From Nitrospina sp. (GTDB lineage: Bacteria; Nitrospinota; Nitrospinia; Nitrospinales; VA-1): a stretch of DNA of 64,000 nucleotides. The stretch lies in the NCBI GenBank assembly GCA_018653085.1, contig JABIAY010000016.1, forward strand, positions 1 to 64,000. The letters are read 5' to 3'. Under the pieces are notes generated by a model. It was given only the letters and a program-made list of their open reading frames with translations, had not been told where the DNA came from and made no database searches. The position numbers and the translations under genes are program-made. Shown in pieces: positions 33,965-42,325 of the stretch (within the stretch, counting starts at the first letter, position 1; the number at the start of each line of letters is the position of its first letter).

Positions 33965-34348
33965 CTAAAACGATTCAGCAAGCTGATCTGACTGGGCTCC
34001 GCCGGAAGCTCCACCGTTAACGGTGTAGGTCCAAGTGAAGGTAACACCATCAATTACAGCCGTAACTGCTGCTGCTGCTGCCGTGATGCTGGTAATGCCA
34101 CTGGTATCAATACTGGCAACAACAATTGTCGGGGTATAGGTGGTAGACGAAATCAGTGACCGTGCGTGCAACATGGTGATCTGCCCTGCCATAGCCCCTG
34201 TAAGCCCATTCGCAACCGACGTTCGGGCATTGCCCTGCAAGTCAATAAAGCGTGGGATAGCAACAGCCGCCAGGATACCCAAAATTACGATAACCATGAC
34301 CAGCTCAATGAGGGTGAAACCTTTATTACTGTTAAGACGGTTCTTCAT
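33965..34348 (-). CDS. pilA: type IV pilin
   Basis: 127 aa prepilin. A short basic leader ends at the PilD site NSNKG|FTLIELVMVIVILGILAAVAIPRF, quoted here as NKG|FTLIELVMV and AAVAIPRF, with the Glu at +5. The mature protein is only ~117 aa, has no cysteine pair, and is rich in Thr/Ala/Ser with stretches such as ITAAAAAVTAVI. Such Ser/Thr-rich surfaces are common O-glycosylation sites in pilins. AAGGAGA precedes the ATG chosen; the frame to 34381 is only leader. A sigma-54 promoter stands about 95 bases upstream (34442-34458), as is known for pilA under PilS/PilR control. The pilS and pilR genes lie just upstream. Confidence 0.94.
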   Translation of the reverse strand: MKNRLNSNKGFTLIELVMVIVILGILAAVAIPRFIDLQGNARTSVANGLTGAMAGQITMLHARSLISSTTYTPTIVVASIDTSGITSITAAAAAVTAVIDGVTFTWTYTVNGGASGGAQSDQLAESF

Positions 34349-34441
34349 GATCGTTTCTCCTTTATATTCAACCATTTTCACATAAAATAACGGTAAACAA
34401 CTGAAAAGTCAAGACTTGTAAGGTCTTCTACCTATAAGAGG

Positions 34442-34458
34442 TGCAAACTTCCTGCCAA
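34442..34458 (-). promoter_or_regulatory. sigma-54 promoter of pilA
   Basis: Minus strand TTGGCAGGAAGTTTGCA fits the -24/-12 consensus, with GG and GC separated by exactly ten bases. The expected start is near 34431, giving a leader of about 80 bases. PilR-regulated, RpoN-dependent pilA promoters are established in other bacteria. Confidence 0.8.
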
Positions 34459-34596
34459 ATTTATATTCAGGAGAAGGTTTCTTCACACTTGTTTGCCGAG
34501 ACACCCTAAGATGGGGAAAATCAAGAACAATCGTGGTATTTGTAGTTAGATATTTTAAAGCAAAGAAAACTTTGATTTGCCGAGGAAAGGATAAAC

Positions 34597-34612
34597 GGGT
34601 AATCCGTTACCC
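34597..34612. repeat. hairpin GGGTAA-TCCG-TTACCC
   Basis: Perfect 6-bp inverted repeat 33 bases downstream of the 204-aa membrane-protein gene and upstream of pilA. It has no T-run; it may be a weak stop or mRNA-stability hairpin separating pilA from the genes before it. Confidence 0.4.
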
Positions 34613-34644
34613 ATTTTGTAACTTCGCGTTCCCGATAAAACCAT

Positions 34645-35259
34645 TTACATCAGTGTCATAAGTAAAAATATCACCAGGTAGGTCGAGCCCAGAAGTAGAA
34701 ACAAGCCAACCAGAACATGGTTTTTCATGACCCAGTTATCCAGTGCGGTATAAACCGTGTCGGCGCTTTCTTTGAGCGCCTCGGTTGAATACTGCGTGTC
34801 CATCTTATTGCTGAGACGCTGAAAAGCTTCCGGGCTGACCAGGAAAAAACCACAGGCCGCGGCTCCGAGAAAAGAAGTAAAAACCAGCAACCATTGGATG
34901 GAGACCACCGCAATTTCGCTGAAGGTTTGTGCGGTTTTTCCGGAAGGCTGGACAACAAGGGAAATAAATTTATCGGCCTCGAAATCAAGCAACAGGTACT
35001 TCAAGGTGAGCAAAGCCCCGGCCAGAAACAGGCTTCCCACCCACCATCGGTTCCTTGCTATAAGGTCGTTGGTATCAATATGCGTGTCCATAGCACCATC
35101 TATCTTCTCGGTCGAAAACCAGGAGTTGAACCGACCATTAAGATGAAGCGCCGCCTTTGGCTTAAACAAGATCATTGCACTGTAACAAAACGCGCCGACC
35201 ACCAGAATAAAAGACAGGTAAAGTGCAGTATCTAACAGTATTTCGTAAACCACTTTCAT
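34645..35259 (-). CDS. hypothetical four-helix membrane protein in the pil cluster
   Basis: 204 aa with four membrane segments (about 10-30, 75-95, 118-140, 180-202) and two cytoplasmic/periplasmic loops without known motif. It is preceded by a strong AGGAGGAAG site. It lies between a pseudopilin gene (39 bases upstream) and pilA, on the same strand, which suggests a part in pilus assembly or anchoring. I do not recognise the family. Confidence 0.85.
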   Translation of the reverse strand: MKVVYEILLDTALYLSFILVVGAFCYSAMILFKPKAALHLNGRFNSWFSTEKIDGAMDTHIDTNDLIARNRWWVGSLFLAGALLTLKYLLLDFEADKFISLVVQPSGKTAQTFSEIAVVSIQWLLVFTSFLGAAACGFFLVSPEAFQRLSNKMDTQYSTEALKESADTVYTALDNWVMKNHVLVGLFLLLGSTYLVIFLLMTLM

Positions 35260-35298
35260 GGCATCTTCCTCCTGATACTGGTTTATAGTTGAACGGGA

Positions 35299-35922
35299 TT
35301 ACTGAGTCTTATCGAGTCTTTCCTGTTCTGTCGGTTCGCCTCGCCGTTTTTTAGCTCGGTCTTCTTCTGCTTTGAGTTGGCTGGTAGTTTCGAGATTTTT
35401 CTTGCCAATGATCCCATTGGCTGAATCGTAGGGCCATTTAGCCACAGAGAGATCTTTTCTTTGATGATAAATTGAACCCGTTGTTTGAAAATCCGTTACT
35501 GTGGTTCCAGCTTCTTCCGGCGTTAGATTACCCCCGCCTCCCGTTACAAAAGCCCAGGTCGATGCGTCTTCTTCTGCGCCAGAAGGCGCACTGTTGCTTC
35601 GACGGTCATAACCCTCGGGAACTTTGCTGAGATTGGTAAACGGGTCATCGGGAAATTTAGCGGCTACGCCATTTAACAAATCATTGCCAAAATTATTAAC
35701 CAAGTTGGAACGTATTACATCGATAGTCCTATCCTCTGCCGTTATTTCCGCCTGTTGGACAGCGGATATCATCTTCCCCGCCGCAATGGAGGTCAGTATG
35801 CCGATCATGATGATCACCATGATCAGTTCAATAAAAGTAAACCCCGCTTCCCGGGATATATGTTGAGGAAAAATCTTCATTTTTTCTAGTCGGCTTTCTA
35901 TTTTCATTGCCAGGGAAACCAT
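35299..35922 (-). CDS. type IV pseudopilin / minor pilin
   Basis: About 207 aa. The prepilin site is REAG|FTFIELIMVIIMIGILTSIA (Glu at +5). Start uncertain: ATG 35922 lies two bases after the pilC stop and gives a 27-residue leader. ATG 35907 or 35880 give 22 or 13 residues. I list the first because coupling to pilC is likely. The mature domain is ~180 aa, and the C-terminal 40 residues are highly charged (KAEEDRAKKRRGEPTEQERL), unusual for a pilin and possibly disordered. It resembles a minor or GspG/H-like pseudopilin. Confidence 0.88.
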   Translation of the reverse strand: MVSLAMKIESRLEKMKIFPQHISREAGFTFIELIMVIIMIGILTSIAAGKMISAVQQAEITAEDRTIDVIRSNLVNNFGNDLLNGVAAKFPDDPFTNLSKVPEGYDRRSNSAPSGAEEDASTWAFVTGGGGNLTPEEAGTTVTDFQTTGSIYHQRKDLSVAKWPYDSANGIIGKKNLETTSQLKAEEDRAKKRRGEPTEQERLDKTQ

Positions 35923-35924
35923 TA

Positions 35925-37151
35925 TCAGTGTGCCATTTTCGTCATATCCCACATAGGCATGAAGATAGCCAGTGCGAGAAATAATACCAAGCCTGCCATA
36001 AACAATAGCAGGATTGGCTCAATCATGGAAGACAGGTTTTTAACAGCGTGGTCCACCTCGTCATCGTAGTAGTCCGCCACTTTTTCCAACATTTCATCCA
36101 ACGCACCGGACTCTTCGCCAGCCGCGATCATCTGGATTACCAATGGCGGAATAAGTCCGCTTTGTTGTAGCGGTGCGGCAAGACCCAGTCCTTCCTGTAC
36201 GCTATCTTTAAGTCCGCGAATGATGGACGAGATCACCGTGTTATCAACGACCTTGGCCGTTACAGTAAGAATTTCAAGAATGGCTACCCCTCCCGCCTGT
36301 AAAGTGCTAAATACCCGCGCGAATTTAGCCATGGAAGAACGCAACAGGATGGGGCCCATGATAGGAACCTTGAGCATGAACATATCCCATTGATAACGTC
36401 CTCTTTCGGTGGAAGTATATTTCTTGAAGGCAAATACAATCAGGACTATCCCTCCCAGTAGCAAGTACCAGTAATCAAAAAACGCCTTGTTGCTGGCAAT
36501 GAGAATCTTGGTCGCTAAAGGCAAGTCAATTTTGGCCTTCTCAAACATCTTCACAAAAATCGGGACCACTTTCCACATCAGGATGACGACAGCAATACTC
36601 ATTGCTGAAACAACCATTTTAGGATAGCTCATGGCTCCCTTGACCTTAGCGTCGGTTTCCACCTGCCTTTCCATCAGGGTTGCGAGACGTTGGAGCAGTT
36701 CATCCATTACACCGCCCGCCTCCCCTGCCTCAATCATGCTCGAATACAGTTCATTAAAAACATCCGGATGCTTTTGCATCGCTTCGGACATGGAAAGACC
36801 GCCTTCAATATCCATCCGAACCTGCTTTACAACCCTTTTAAATTTTGGCGTTTCAACCTGATCTTCAAGAGCCACCAGAATGCCCAATACGGGAATACCT
36901 GCATTGAACAAGGTGGCCATCTGCCGCGTGAACAGCACCAGCTCCTTCATTTTAACTTTTTGAAACCGTTCAAGCGGGTCTGCCTTGTCGCCCTTTTTGT
37001 TTCCCGCTTCCTGCTCCGCCGACTTAATCGTTATCGGGAAATGCCCCAGCCGGTCGAGTTCGTTACCTACCACTTCGGCGTCCCGGGCATCCATACTGCC
37101 TGTCACCAACTCACCCATTCTATCTCTGGCTTTGTATTCAAATAAAGGCAT
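35925..37151 (-). CDS. pilC: type IV pilus inner-membrane platform protein PilC (copy A)
   Basis: 408 aa from ATG (MPLFEYKARDRMGE). The T2SSF fold occurs twice, with membrane segments near 170-195, 225-245 and 375-400. Typical motifs are FTRQMATLFNAGIPVLGIL, EAGEAGGVMDELLQRLA, KFARVFSTLQAGGVAILEIL, MIAAGEESGALDEMLEKVADYYDDEV. PilC anchors the assembly ATPase below the pilus. It is nine bases after pilR, with no separate Shine-Dalgarno site. A second pilC-type gene lies at 49933-51132. Confidence 0.94.
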   Translation of the reverse strand: MPLFEYKARDRMGELVTGSMDARDAEVVGNELDRLGHFPITIKSAEQEAGNKKGDKADPLERFQKVKMKELVLFTRQMATLFNAGIPVLGILVALEDQVETPKFKRVVKQVRMDIEGGLSMSEAMQKHPDVFNELYSSMIEAGEAGGVMDELLQRLATLMERQVETDAKVKGAMSYPKMVVSAMSIAVVILMWKVVPIFVKMFEKAKIDLPLATKILIASNKAFFDYWYLLLGGIVLIVFAFKKYTSTERGRYQWDMFMLKVPIMGPILLRSSMAKFARVFSTLQAGGVAILEILTVTAKVVDNTVISSIIRGLKDSVQEGLGLAAPLQQSGLIPPLVIQMIAAGEESGALDEMLEKVADYYDDEVDHAVKNLSSMIEPILLLFMAGLVLFLALAIFMPMWDMTKMAH

Positions 37152-37160
37152 CGTCAATGA

Positions 37161-38576
37161 CTAGTCCGAAGACCCAAGATCGTATTTTTTCATTTTATTA
37201 TGCAGGCTTTTCCGGCTAATGCCCAAGCGGTCAGCCGTTTCCTGGCGTTTCCAGTTTTCTTCTTTCAGTGCTTCCAAAATCAATGTTTCTTCCGCATCCG
37301 AAACCAGCACTTCCAGTTTATTTTGCAAGCTCGCACTGGCAGAAACTTCCCGGGAAGACCCTGCGAGCAGAGGATAAATTTCGAGAAGCTCCTTATTTCC
37401 CATTATCTTATCATAGGAAAGCACCATACAACGTTGAATAACATTTTCCAGTTCGCGCACATTCCCTGGCCAAGAATGTTGCAAGAATGATTCCATTGCT
37501 TCCGAAGAAAAACCTTTAAGGTTCTTTTTAAATTTTTCGCTGTACACCCCAAGAAAGTGTTTCACCAAAATCGGGATATCCTCCTTTCTATTTCGCAGAG
37601 GTGGCAGAACAACAGAGACAACATTTAAACGGTAAAACAGGTCCTCGCGAAATTCTCCCTGGGCCACTGCTTTTTCAAGATCTCTATGTGTTGCGGTAAT
37701 CAGCCGAAATTCTACAGGGATGGATACTTCTCCTCCAACCCGTTCCAGCTCGTTTTCCTGAATCACCCGCAGAATTTTCATTTGCGTAACCAGAGGCATA
37801 TCTCCAATTTCATCAAGAAATAAAGTACCCTCGTTGGCCAGCTCAAACTTCCCCCGCTTTTGTTTGTGGGCTCCTGTAAACGCTCCTTTTTCATAACCGA
37901 AGAATTCCGCCTCCATGAGTTCCTGGGGAACCGCGGCGCAATTTACTTTTATGAAAGGCCCTTTACTTCTTTGGCTGTGAGCATATAACGCCTGGGCCAC
38001 TAATTCTTTTCCCGTACCGCTTTCTCCCTGAATGAGAACCGAAACATCGCTGGTGGCGACTTTGCGCACCCGCTCGATCACATCACTCATCGCCTTGCTA
38101 CTACCCAGAATCCGATCGAAACTATAATCTGTCTCAAGCTGGGATCGCAGTTGGTATACCTCCCTTTGCATGAAGGCTCTTTCAAGACCGCGGCGAATGA
38201 CAACACGCAGTTCTCCAATTTCCAGAGGTTTATTGAAATAGTCGAATACCCCCTGTTCCATAGCCGTAATAGCCAGATCTTTACTACCAAAAGCGGTAAT
38301 AAGGATCGCCACCACATCCGGAAACTTGTCTTTGATCCCGGTAAAGGTTTCCATTCCGTTCATCTCGGGCAGGTTGTAATCAAGAATGACCAAGTCAAAT
38401 ATTTCCTGCGCGAACAGCTTAATAGCTTTTTCGCCGCTCTCTACGACCTGAAAGTAGTAGCCTTCCTTTTCCAGAGCTTCTGAAAGAAAAAAGCGCATTC
38501 CTTCATCGTCCTCCACGATGAGGATTTTTCCCTTCACTTTATCCGCTGACGATTTCGTTATCTGTTCAGGAGTCAT
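37161..38576 (-). CDS. pilR: NtrC-family response regulator, PilR-like
   Basis: 471 aa. Receiver domain with ILIVEDDEG and phospho-acceptor Asp66 (VILDYNLPEMNG). AAA+ domain with GESGTGKE, the sigma-54 contact loop [16 protein letters not shown] and FREDLFYRLNV. Fis-type HTH at the end (RQETADRLGISRKSLHNKM). It overlaps the sensor kinase gene by 11 bases, the standard two-component arrangement. Between pilS and pilC and upstream of a sigma-54 promoter for pilA, it is the natural activator of pilA. Confidence 0.95.
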   Translation of the reverse strand: MTPEQITKSSADKVKGKILIVEDDEGMRFFLSEALEKEGYYFQVVESGEKAIKLFAQEIFDLVILDYNLPEMNGMETFTGIKDKFPDVVAILITAFGSKDLAITAMEQGVFDYFNKPLEIGELRVVIRRGLERAFMQREVYQLRSQLETDYSFDRILGSSKAMSDVIERVRKVATSDVSVLIQGESGTGKELVAQALYAHSQRSKGPFIKVNCAAVPQELMEAEFFGYEKGAFTGAHKQKRGKFELANEGTLFLDEIGDMPLVTQMKILRVIQENELERVGGEVSIPVEFRLITATHRDLEKAVAQGEFREDLFYRLNVVSVVLPPLRNRKEDIPILVKHFLGVYSEKFKKNLKGFSSEAMESFLQHSWPGNVRELENVIQRCMVLSYDKIMGNKELLEIYPLLAGSSREVSASASLQNKLEVLVSDAEETLILEALKEENWKRQETADRLGISRKSLHNKMKKYDLGSSD

Positions 38577-40092
38577 AACCGGTTTTCTGTCCTGTTTTTG
38601 AGTTTTCCTCTTGTCCTTCAGCGTGGTCGGTCATGGGAAACTCAATATTAAATTCTGTAAATCCATTGGAGTGGGAAGGGGTCAAAGTCCCGCCGTGAAG
38701 CGTTACAATCTGATGGGTGATTGGCAACCCTAAACCCGTACCATCTTTTTTAGTGGTGAAAAAAGGATCAAACAAATTCGATATAATTTCAGGCGGAATG
38801 GGATCGCCGCTGTTTTTAATCTGCACAAATATCACTCCTTTTGTAACACCCTCTTCATTGACAAGGCGATTGGGATCGAACGCCGTGATCATGGCAATTT
38901 CCCCTCCTTCGTTAACAGCCTGCACCGCATTCAGTAGAAGATTTAAAAATGCTTGTACCAGTTTCTCCCCATCCCCCCAAAGGACCGGGAGGTTCGGATC
39001 CATGACCTGCGTGACCTGAATCTGTTTTTTATCAATATTCAGCTGTACCAATCCCAGAGCCTGCTCTATGAGCTTGTTAATATCGCAAAAATGGAAATCG
39101 CTTTGAGTGGGCTGGGAAAAGTTCAGAAGGCTGGTGACCACCCCATTGAGCCGGTCAATTTCGCGGATCATGGTCTTCGTATAGGTTCGAGCTCTGGCCC
39201 CTTCTTTAAATTCTTCATCCAGCAATTGGGTCAGCCCTTTGATCGAGCCTAAAGGATTTCTAATTTCATGAGCCAGCCCGGCGGCCATTCCACCGAGCGC
39301 CGCCAGCTTATCCGCTCTTTGCATTTTTTCCGTGATCTCACTGGCACGAGTCAGGTCTTTCAGGGTCATGGCCATTCCCACAAAATTGTCATCCTTGTCT
39401 TTGAGTCGGGATGTTGAAAACGTCAGTCTTAAATTTCTGCCTTCTGCATTTATTGCTTCCAGCTCCTTCAAAGAATGCTCGACCTGATTTTTTACCGAAT
39501 CTGTAATCCACTTTTCCAGAAACGGATCAATGCTCAAAACTTTCAACAAAGTACTGTGAGACTTGCCGACCAAATCTTCCGACTCACATTGCAAAATATT
39601 CAAAGCACCCCGGTTGACGGAAACAATTTTCCCATGGGGGTCCAAAAGAATCCACCCTCCCGCCATGCTGTCGATAAAATATTCGTTCAAAGAGGAAACC
39701 ATCAGATTAAAATCTTTTCCCAGTATTCCCAGTTCGTCCAGTCCTTTAACATCCAACCGACTACTGAAATCTCCTTCGGCAATTTGCCGGGCTCCTGTTA
39801 AAATTTTTCTTAGCGGATGCAAAATAGCATAAACAATGCCAACACCCGCCACGGCCCCCAGAAAAGTAAAACCCAAAATTTCCAGTCTGGTCCAGTATAA
39901 CAGTTCATTGACTTCGGGCTTCAGGGCAGGTACCAGGGAAAGGATATGGTTCTCAACTAAAAAGTATTCGAAAAGAACCAGAGCGATGAAGCCGGAGGAA
40001 AAAGCAATGAGGGCAACTACAAAGGGAATAATTATATAAAGACTGATGGGCAGTCTTTTTTTGAAAAGAAAATAAAACCAGCGTTTATTCAT
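38566..40092 (-). CDS. pilS: PilS-like sensor histidine kinase
   Basis: 508 aa from ATG (MNKRWFYFLFKKRLP); the nine codons upstream to 40119 are repeat sequence. Two membrane helices (about 15-40 and 65-90) frame a short periplasmic loop. Then come HAMP (to ~145), PAS (~150-255), HisKA with GGMAAGLAHEIRNPLGSIKG, and HATPase_c with GDGEKLVQAFLNLLLNAVQA and KKDGTGLGLPITHQI. Classical PilS has six helices, and this one has two plus HAMP. It is named for its place and its partner PilR. It is separated from pilB by a 139-base segment made of palindromic repeats. Confidence 0.9.
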   Translation of the reverse strand: MNKRWFYFLFKKRLPISLYIIIPFVVALIAFSSGFIALVLFEYFLVENHILSLVPALKPEVNELLYWTRLEILGFTFLGAVAGVGIVYAILHPLRKILTGARQIAEGDFSSRLDVKGLDELGILGKDFNLMVSSLNEYFIDSMAGGWILLDPHGKIVSVNRGALNILQCESEDLVGKSHSTLLKVLSIDPFLEKWITDSVKNQVEHSLKELEAINAEGRNLRLTFSTSRLKDKDDNFVGMAMTLKDLTRASEITEKMQRADKLAALGGMAAGLAHEIRNPLGSIKGLTQLLDEEFKEGARARTYTKTMIREIDRLNGVVTSLLNFSQPTQSDFHFCDINKLIEQALGLVQLNIDKKQIQVTQVMDPNLPVLWGDGEKLVQAFLNLLLNAVQAVNEGGEIAMITAFDPNRLVNEEGVTKGVIFVQIKNSGDPIPPEIISNLFDPFFTTKKDGTGLGLPITHQIVTLHGGTLTPSHSNGFTEFNIEFPMTDHAEGQEENSKTGQKTGYDS

Positions 40093-40250
40093 ACCATCCA
40101 CCACTCGGCGTGGGGCCAATGTGCAATAGCCCTATTGGCCGACAGAGAATTCTCTCGGCTCAACGAGTCTTTGCTCTTTGCCTCCAGTGGCTCGCTGGCA
40201 CCAGCGGTTCGCCGGCACTTGGGAGCCAGCGTCACGCTGGAACTACATCG
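40093..40250 (-). repeat. composite palindromic repeat between pilB and pilS
   Basis: One end is CCAC-TCGGC-GTGG (40101-40113), touching the pilS start region. The other end is CCAGCG-TCA-CGCTGG (40226-40240), whose loop, read on the minus strand as TGA, is the pilB stop codon. The body contains TTGGCCGACAGAGAATTCTC and CGGCTCAACGAGTCTTTGCT, related to other copies. Internal imperfect hairpins (GGCACCAGCGG…CCGGCACTTGG) suggest nested copies. Confidence 0.7.
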
Positions 40251-41959
40251 GCAAAGGTCACCCGATTTAATTCATCAACAGTAGTATACCCACCCAGGAC
40301 TTTGGAAATACCGTCTTCACGTAACGATTTCATATCCTGTGTTTCGCGGGCTCTTTCGCGAATGCTCATTGGGGCCGCCTTTTGCAGAACAAGTTCCCGA
40401 AGATCGTCGGTGATAACCAACACTTCAAAAATTCCCATTCGCCCTGAATACCCGCTCTTCTTGCAGGCTTTACATCCTTCTCCGTGATATAGCGTAACTG
40501 AGGAAGGTGGGTTCCCACCTGGAAAAAGAACGCTCCGTTCTTTCTCGGTAGCTTCATGCTGAACCTTGCATTGCTTGCAGATTTTACGAACCAGCCTTTG
40601 GGCCAATACACCCACAATTGAAGAGGCCAGCAAAAATGGCTCGACTTTTAAATCAGAAAGCCGAGATAACGCGCCAGGCGTATCATTGGTATGCAGGGTG
40701 CTCAACACCAGATGACCGGTCAGGGCCGCCTGGATGGCAATCTCCGCCGTCTCCGTATCGCGGATTTCACCCACCATGATAATATCCGGATCCTGACGCA
40801 TTAACGAACGCAGGCCTGTTGCAAAAGTTATATTCGCTTTTGGGTTGACCTGCGTCTGGCGAATTCCTTCCAGTCGGTATTCCACCGGGTCTTCAATAGT
40901 CTTGATGTTTCTCGATGGTGAATTCACTTTTGCCAGAGAACCATATAGGGTCGTTGTTTTTCCGCTACCTGTAGGCCCCGTTACCAGAATAACTCCATAG
41001 GGCTTATCAAGCAGTTCATTATATTTTTTCAAAGCCGCGCCCATCAGGCCGGAAGCCTCAAGGTCCACCATCAGTTTGCTCTTATCAAGAATACGAAGCA
41101 CCATGTTTTCACCATAAATGGTGGGGCAGGTGGAAACACGAAGCTCAATTTCTTTCGGACCCAGCTTTGCCGAAAAACCCCCATCCTGCGGCGATCGGGT
41201 TTCAGCAATATCCATGTTCGACAACACCTTGATCCGGGAAATCAGAGCCGACTCCACTGATTTGGGCGGCTGGGATGCTCCAAACAAGACTCCATCAATC
41301 CGGTAGCGAATATTCAGCCCCGTCTCGGTCGGTTCAATATGGATATCACTGGCCCCATCATCGAGAGCCTGCTTGAGAATCATTTCCACCAGCTTGGCCA
41401 CTGGCGCGTCTGCGGTATCCAGCGTTGCGGCTGTCCCTCCTCCGCCAGATACTATAGCTTGAGCTTCTTCCTTCTTCTCTTCCTGGGTTCCCAGACTTTT
41501 AACCGCCGCCGTGATGGAAGCCGCAACACCATATTCTTCCTGAATAGCCCTGTCGATATCAGATTCTGCCGCCAGTACCGTTGTTACGTCCAATCCAGTT
41601 CGAATCGTCACCTCGTCAATGGCGAAAATATTTAACGGGTCAGCCATGGCCAGCTTCAGCGAACCGTTTTTAATTTCTATCGGAATGACTCTGTGCTTCC
41701 TGGCAATCGCCTCCGGAACCTTGCGGATCGCATCCTGTGAAATCTTCACTCCCTGCATATCCAGGTAAGGGATTTTCAGTTGATCCGCCAGGCTGGTTAG
41801 AAATTTTTCTTCCGTGATAAATCCCAACTGCACCAATGCCGCTCCTAACGGAATATTTTTCTGCTTCTGCTCAGCCAGGGCCTGATGTAACTGTTCCTCT
41901 GTGATAGCCTCGGCTTTCACCAGAACATCGCCTAATTTAAGTTTTTGACGGATAGCCAT
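40232..41959 (-). CDS. pilB: type IV pilus assembly ATPase PilB
   Basis: 575 aa. MshEN-type N-terminal domain (~1-150; GDVLVKAEAITEEQLHQALAE, PYLDMQGVKI), then the GspE/PilB ATPase core: Walker A GPTGSGKTTTLYGSL, Asp box ASDIHIEPT, Walker B DPDIIMVGEIRDTETAEIA, His box LVLSTLHTND, and the zinc tetracysteine CKQC…CKAC. It powers pilin polymerisation at the inner membrane. MshEN domains bind c-di-GMP in several PilB homologues. GAGGAAA precedes the ATG. The final codons (…VPA, CCA GCG TGA) are the palindrome of a dispersed repeat. Confidence 0.96.
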   Translation of the reverse strand: MAIRQKLKLGDVLVKAEAITEEQLHQALAEQKQKNIPLGAALVQLGFITEEKFLTSLADQLKIPYLDMQGVKISQDAIRKVPEAIARKHRVIPIEIKNGSLKLAMADPLNIFAIDEVTIRTGLDVTTVLAAESDIDRAIQEEYGVAASITAAVKSLGTQEEKKEEAQAIVSGGGGTAATLDTADAPVAKLVEMILKQALDDGASDIHIEPTETGLNIRYRIDGVLFGASQPPKSVESALISRIKVLSNMDIAETRSPQDGGFSAKLGPKEIELRVSTCPTIYGENMVLRILDKSKLMVDLEASGLMGAALKKYNELLDKPYGVILVTGPTGSGKTTTLYGSLAKVNSPSRNIKTIEDPVEYRLEGIRQTQVNPKANITFATGLRSLMRQDPDIIMVGEIRDTETAEIAIQAALTGHLVLSTLHTNDTPGALSRLSDLKVEPFLLASSIVGVLAQRLVRKICKQCKVQHEATEKERSVLFPGGNPPSSVTLYHGEGCKACKKSGYSGRMGIFEVLVITDDLRELVLQKAAPMSIRERARETQDMKSLREDGISKVLGGYTTVDELNRVTFADVVPA

Positions 41960-42215
41960 AAAATCTTTTTCCTCAAGAAACCATAATATTTAAACGACTT
42001 GTAAAACCTGATGTTACACCCAAACGAACCATTTTAAAAGTGCCTCTACCCACCCGTTGCAAATCTTAACAAAGTTGTTACTTAAACAGAATACCGAGGT
42101 AGGAACTGTTTTGCCCAGCCAAGCTTGGAAATCAGAACTGGAAAACCCGGATTTTTTTTCTCCTTGAGGCAGATTTTGCCTGATCCTGAGGGCTGAGTTC
42201 TGCCTGCCTTGGAAC

Positions 42216-42238
42216 GTATAAACCTATATGTATAAACC
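42216..42238. promoter_or_regulatory. direct repeat GTATAAACC x2, possible activator site
   Basis: Two exact 9-bp copies with start-to-start distance 14 bases, ending 23 bases before the -24 element of the fliK sigma-54 promoter. Position and repetition fit an enhancer-binding-protein site, but the distance is shorter than usual for such enhancers. Confidence 0.4.
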
Positions 42239-42261
42239 CATTGGGAGCTCATATCCGTTTT

Positions 42262-42276
42262 TGGCATCGGTTTTGC
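42262..42276 (+). promoter_or_regulatory. sigma-54 promoter of the fliK operon
   Basis: TGGCATCGGTTTTGC, with GG and GC separated by exactly ten bases (-24/-12 layout). The start is expected near 42288, 38 bases before the fliK ATG. Hook-stage flagellar operons are sigma-54 dependent in many bacteria. Confidence 0.8.
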
Positions 42277-42325
42277 TCAAGAGATAGGTGGATAAACTTT
42301 ATTTATAATTAATCGGACCTTTAAA

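Larger units (their letters stand above)
41960..42325. other. Divergent intergenic region between pilB and fliK
   Basis: 366 bases without a supported gene. It contains a sigma-54 promoter toward fliK (42262-42276), a pair of direct repeats GTATAAACC (42216-42224 and 42230-42238) just upstream, a palindrome CCAAGCTTGG near 42118-42127, and the pilB Shine-Dalgarno site. No clear promoter toward pilB is seen. Confidence 0.75.

Noticed and set aside
42082-42267. 61-aa open frame between pilB and fliK
   Set aside because: No ribosome-binding site, and it covers the sigma-54 promoter and direct repeats of fliK.
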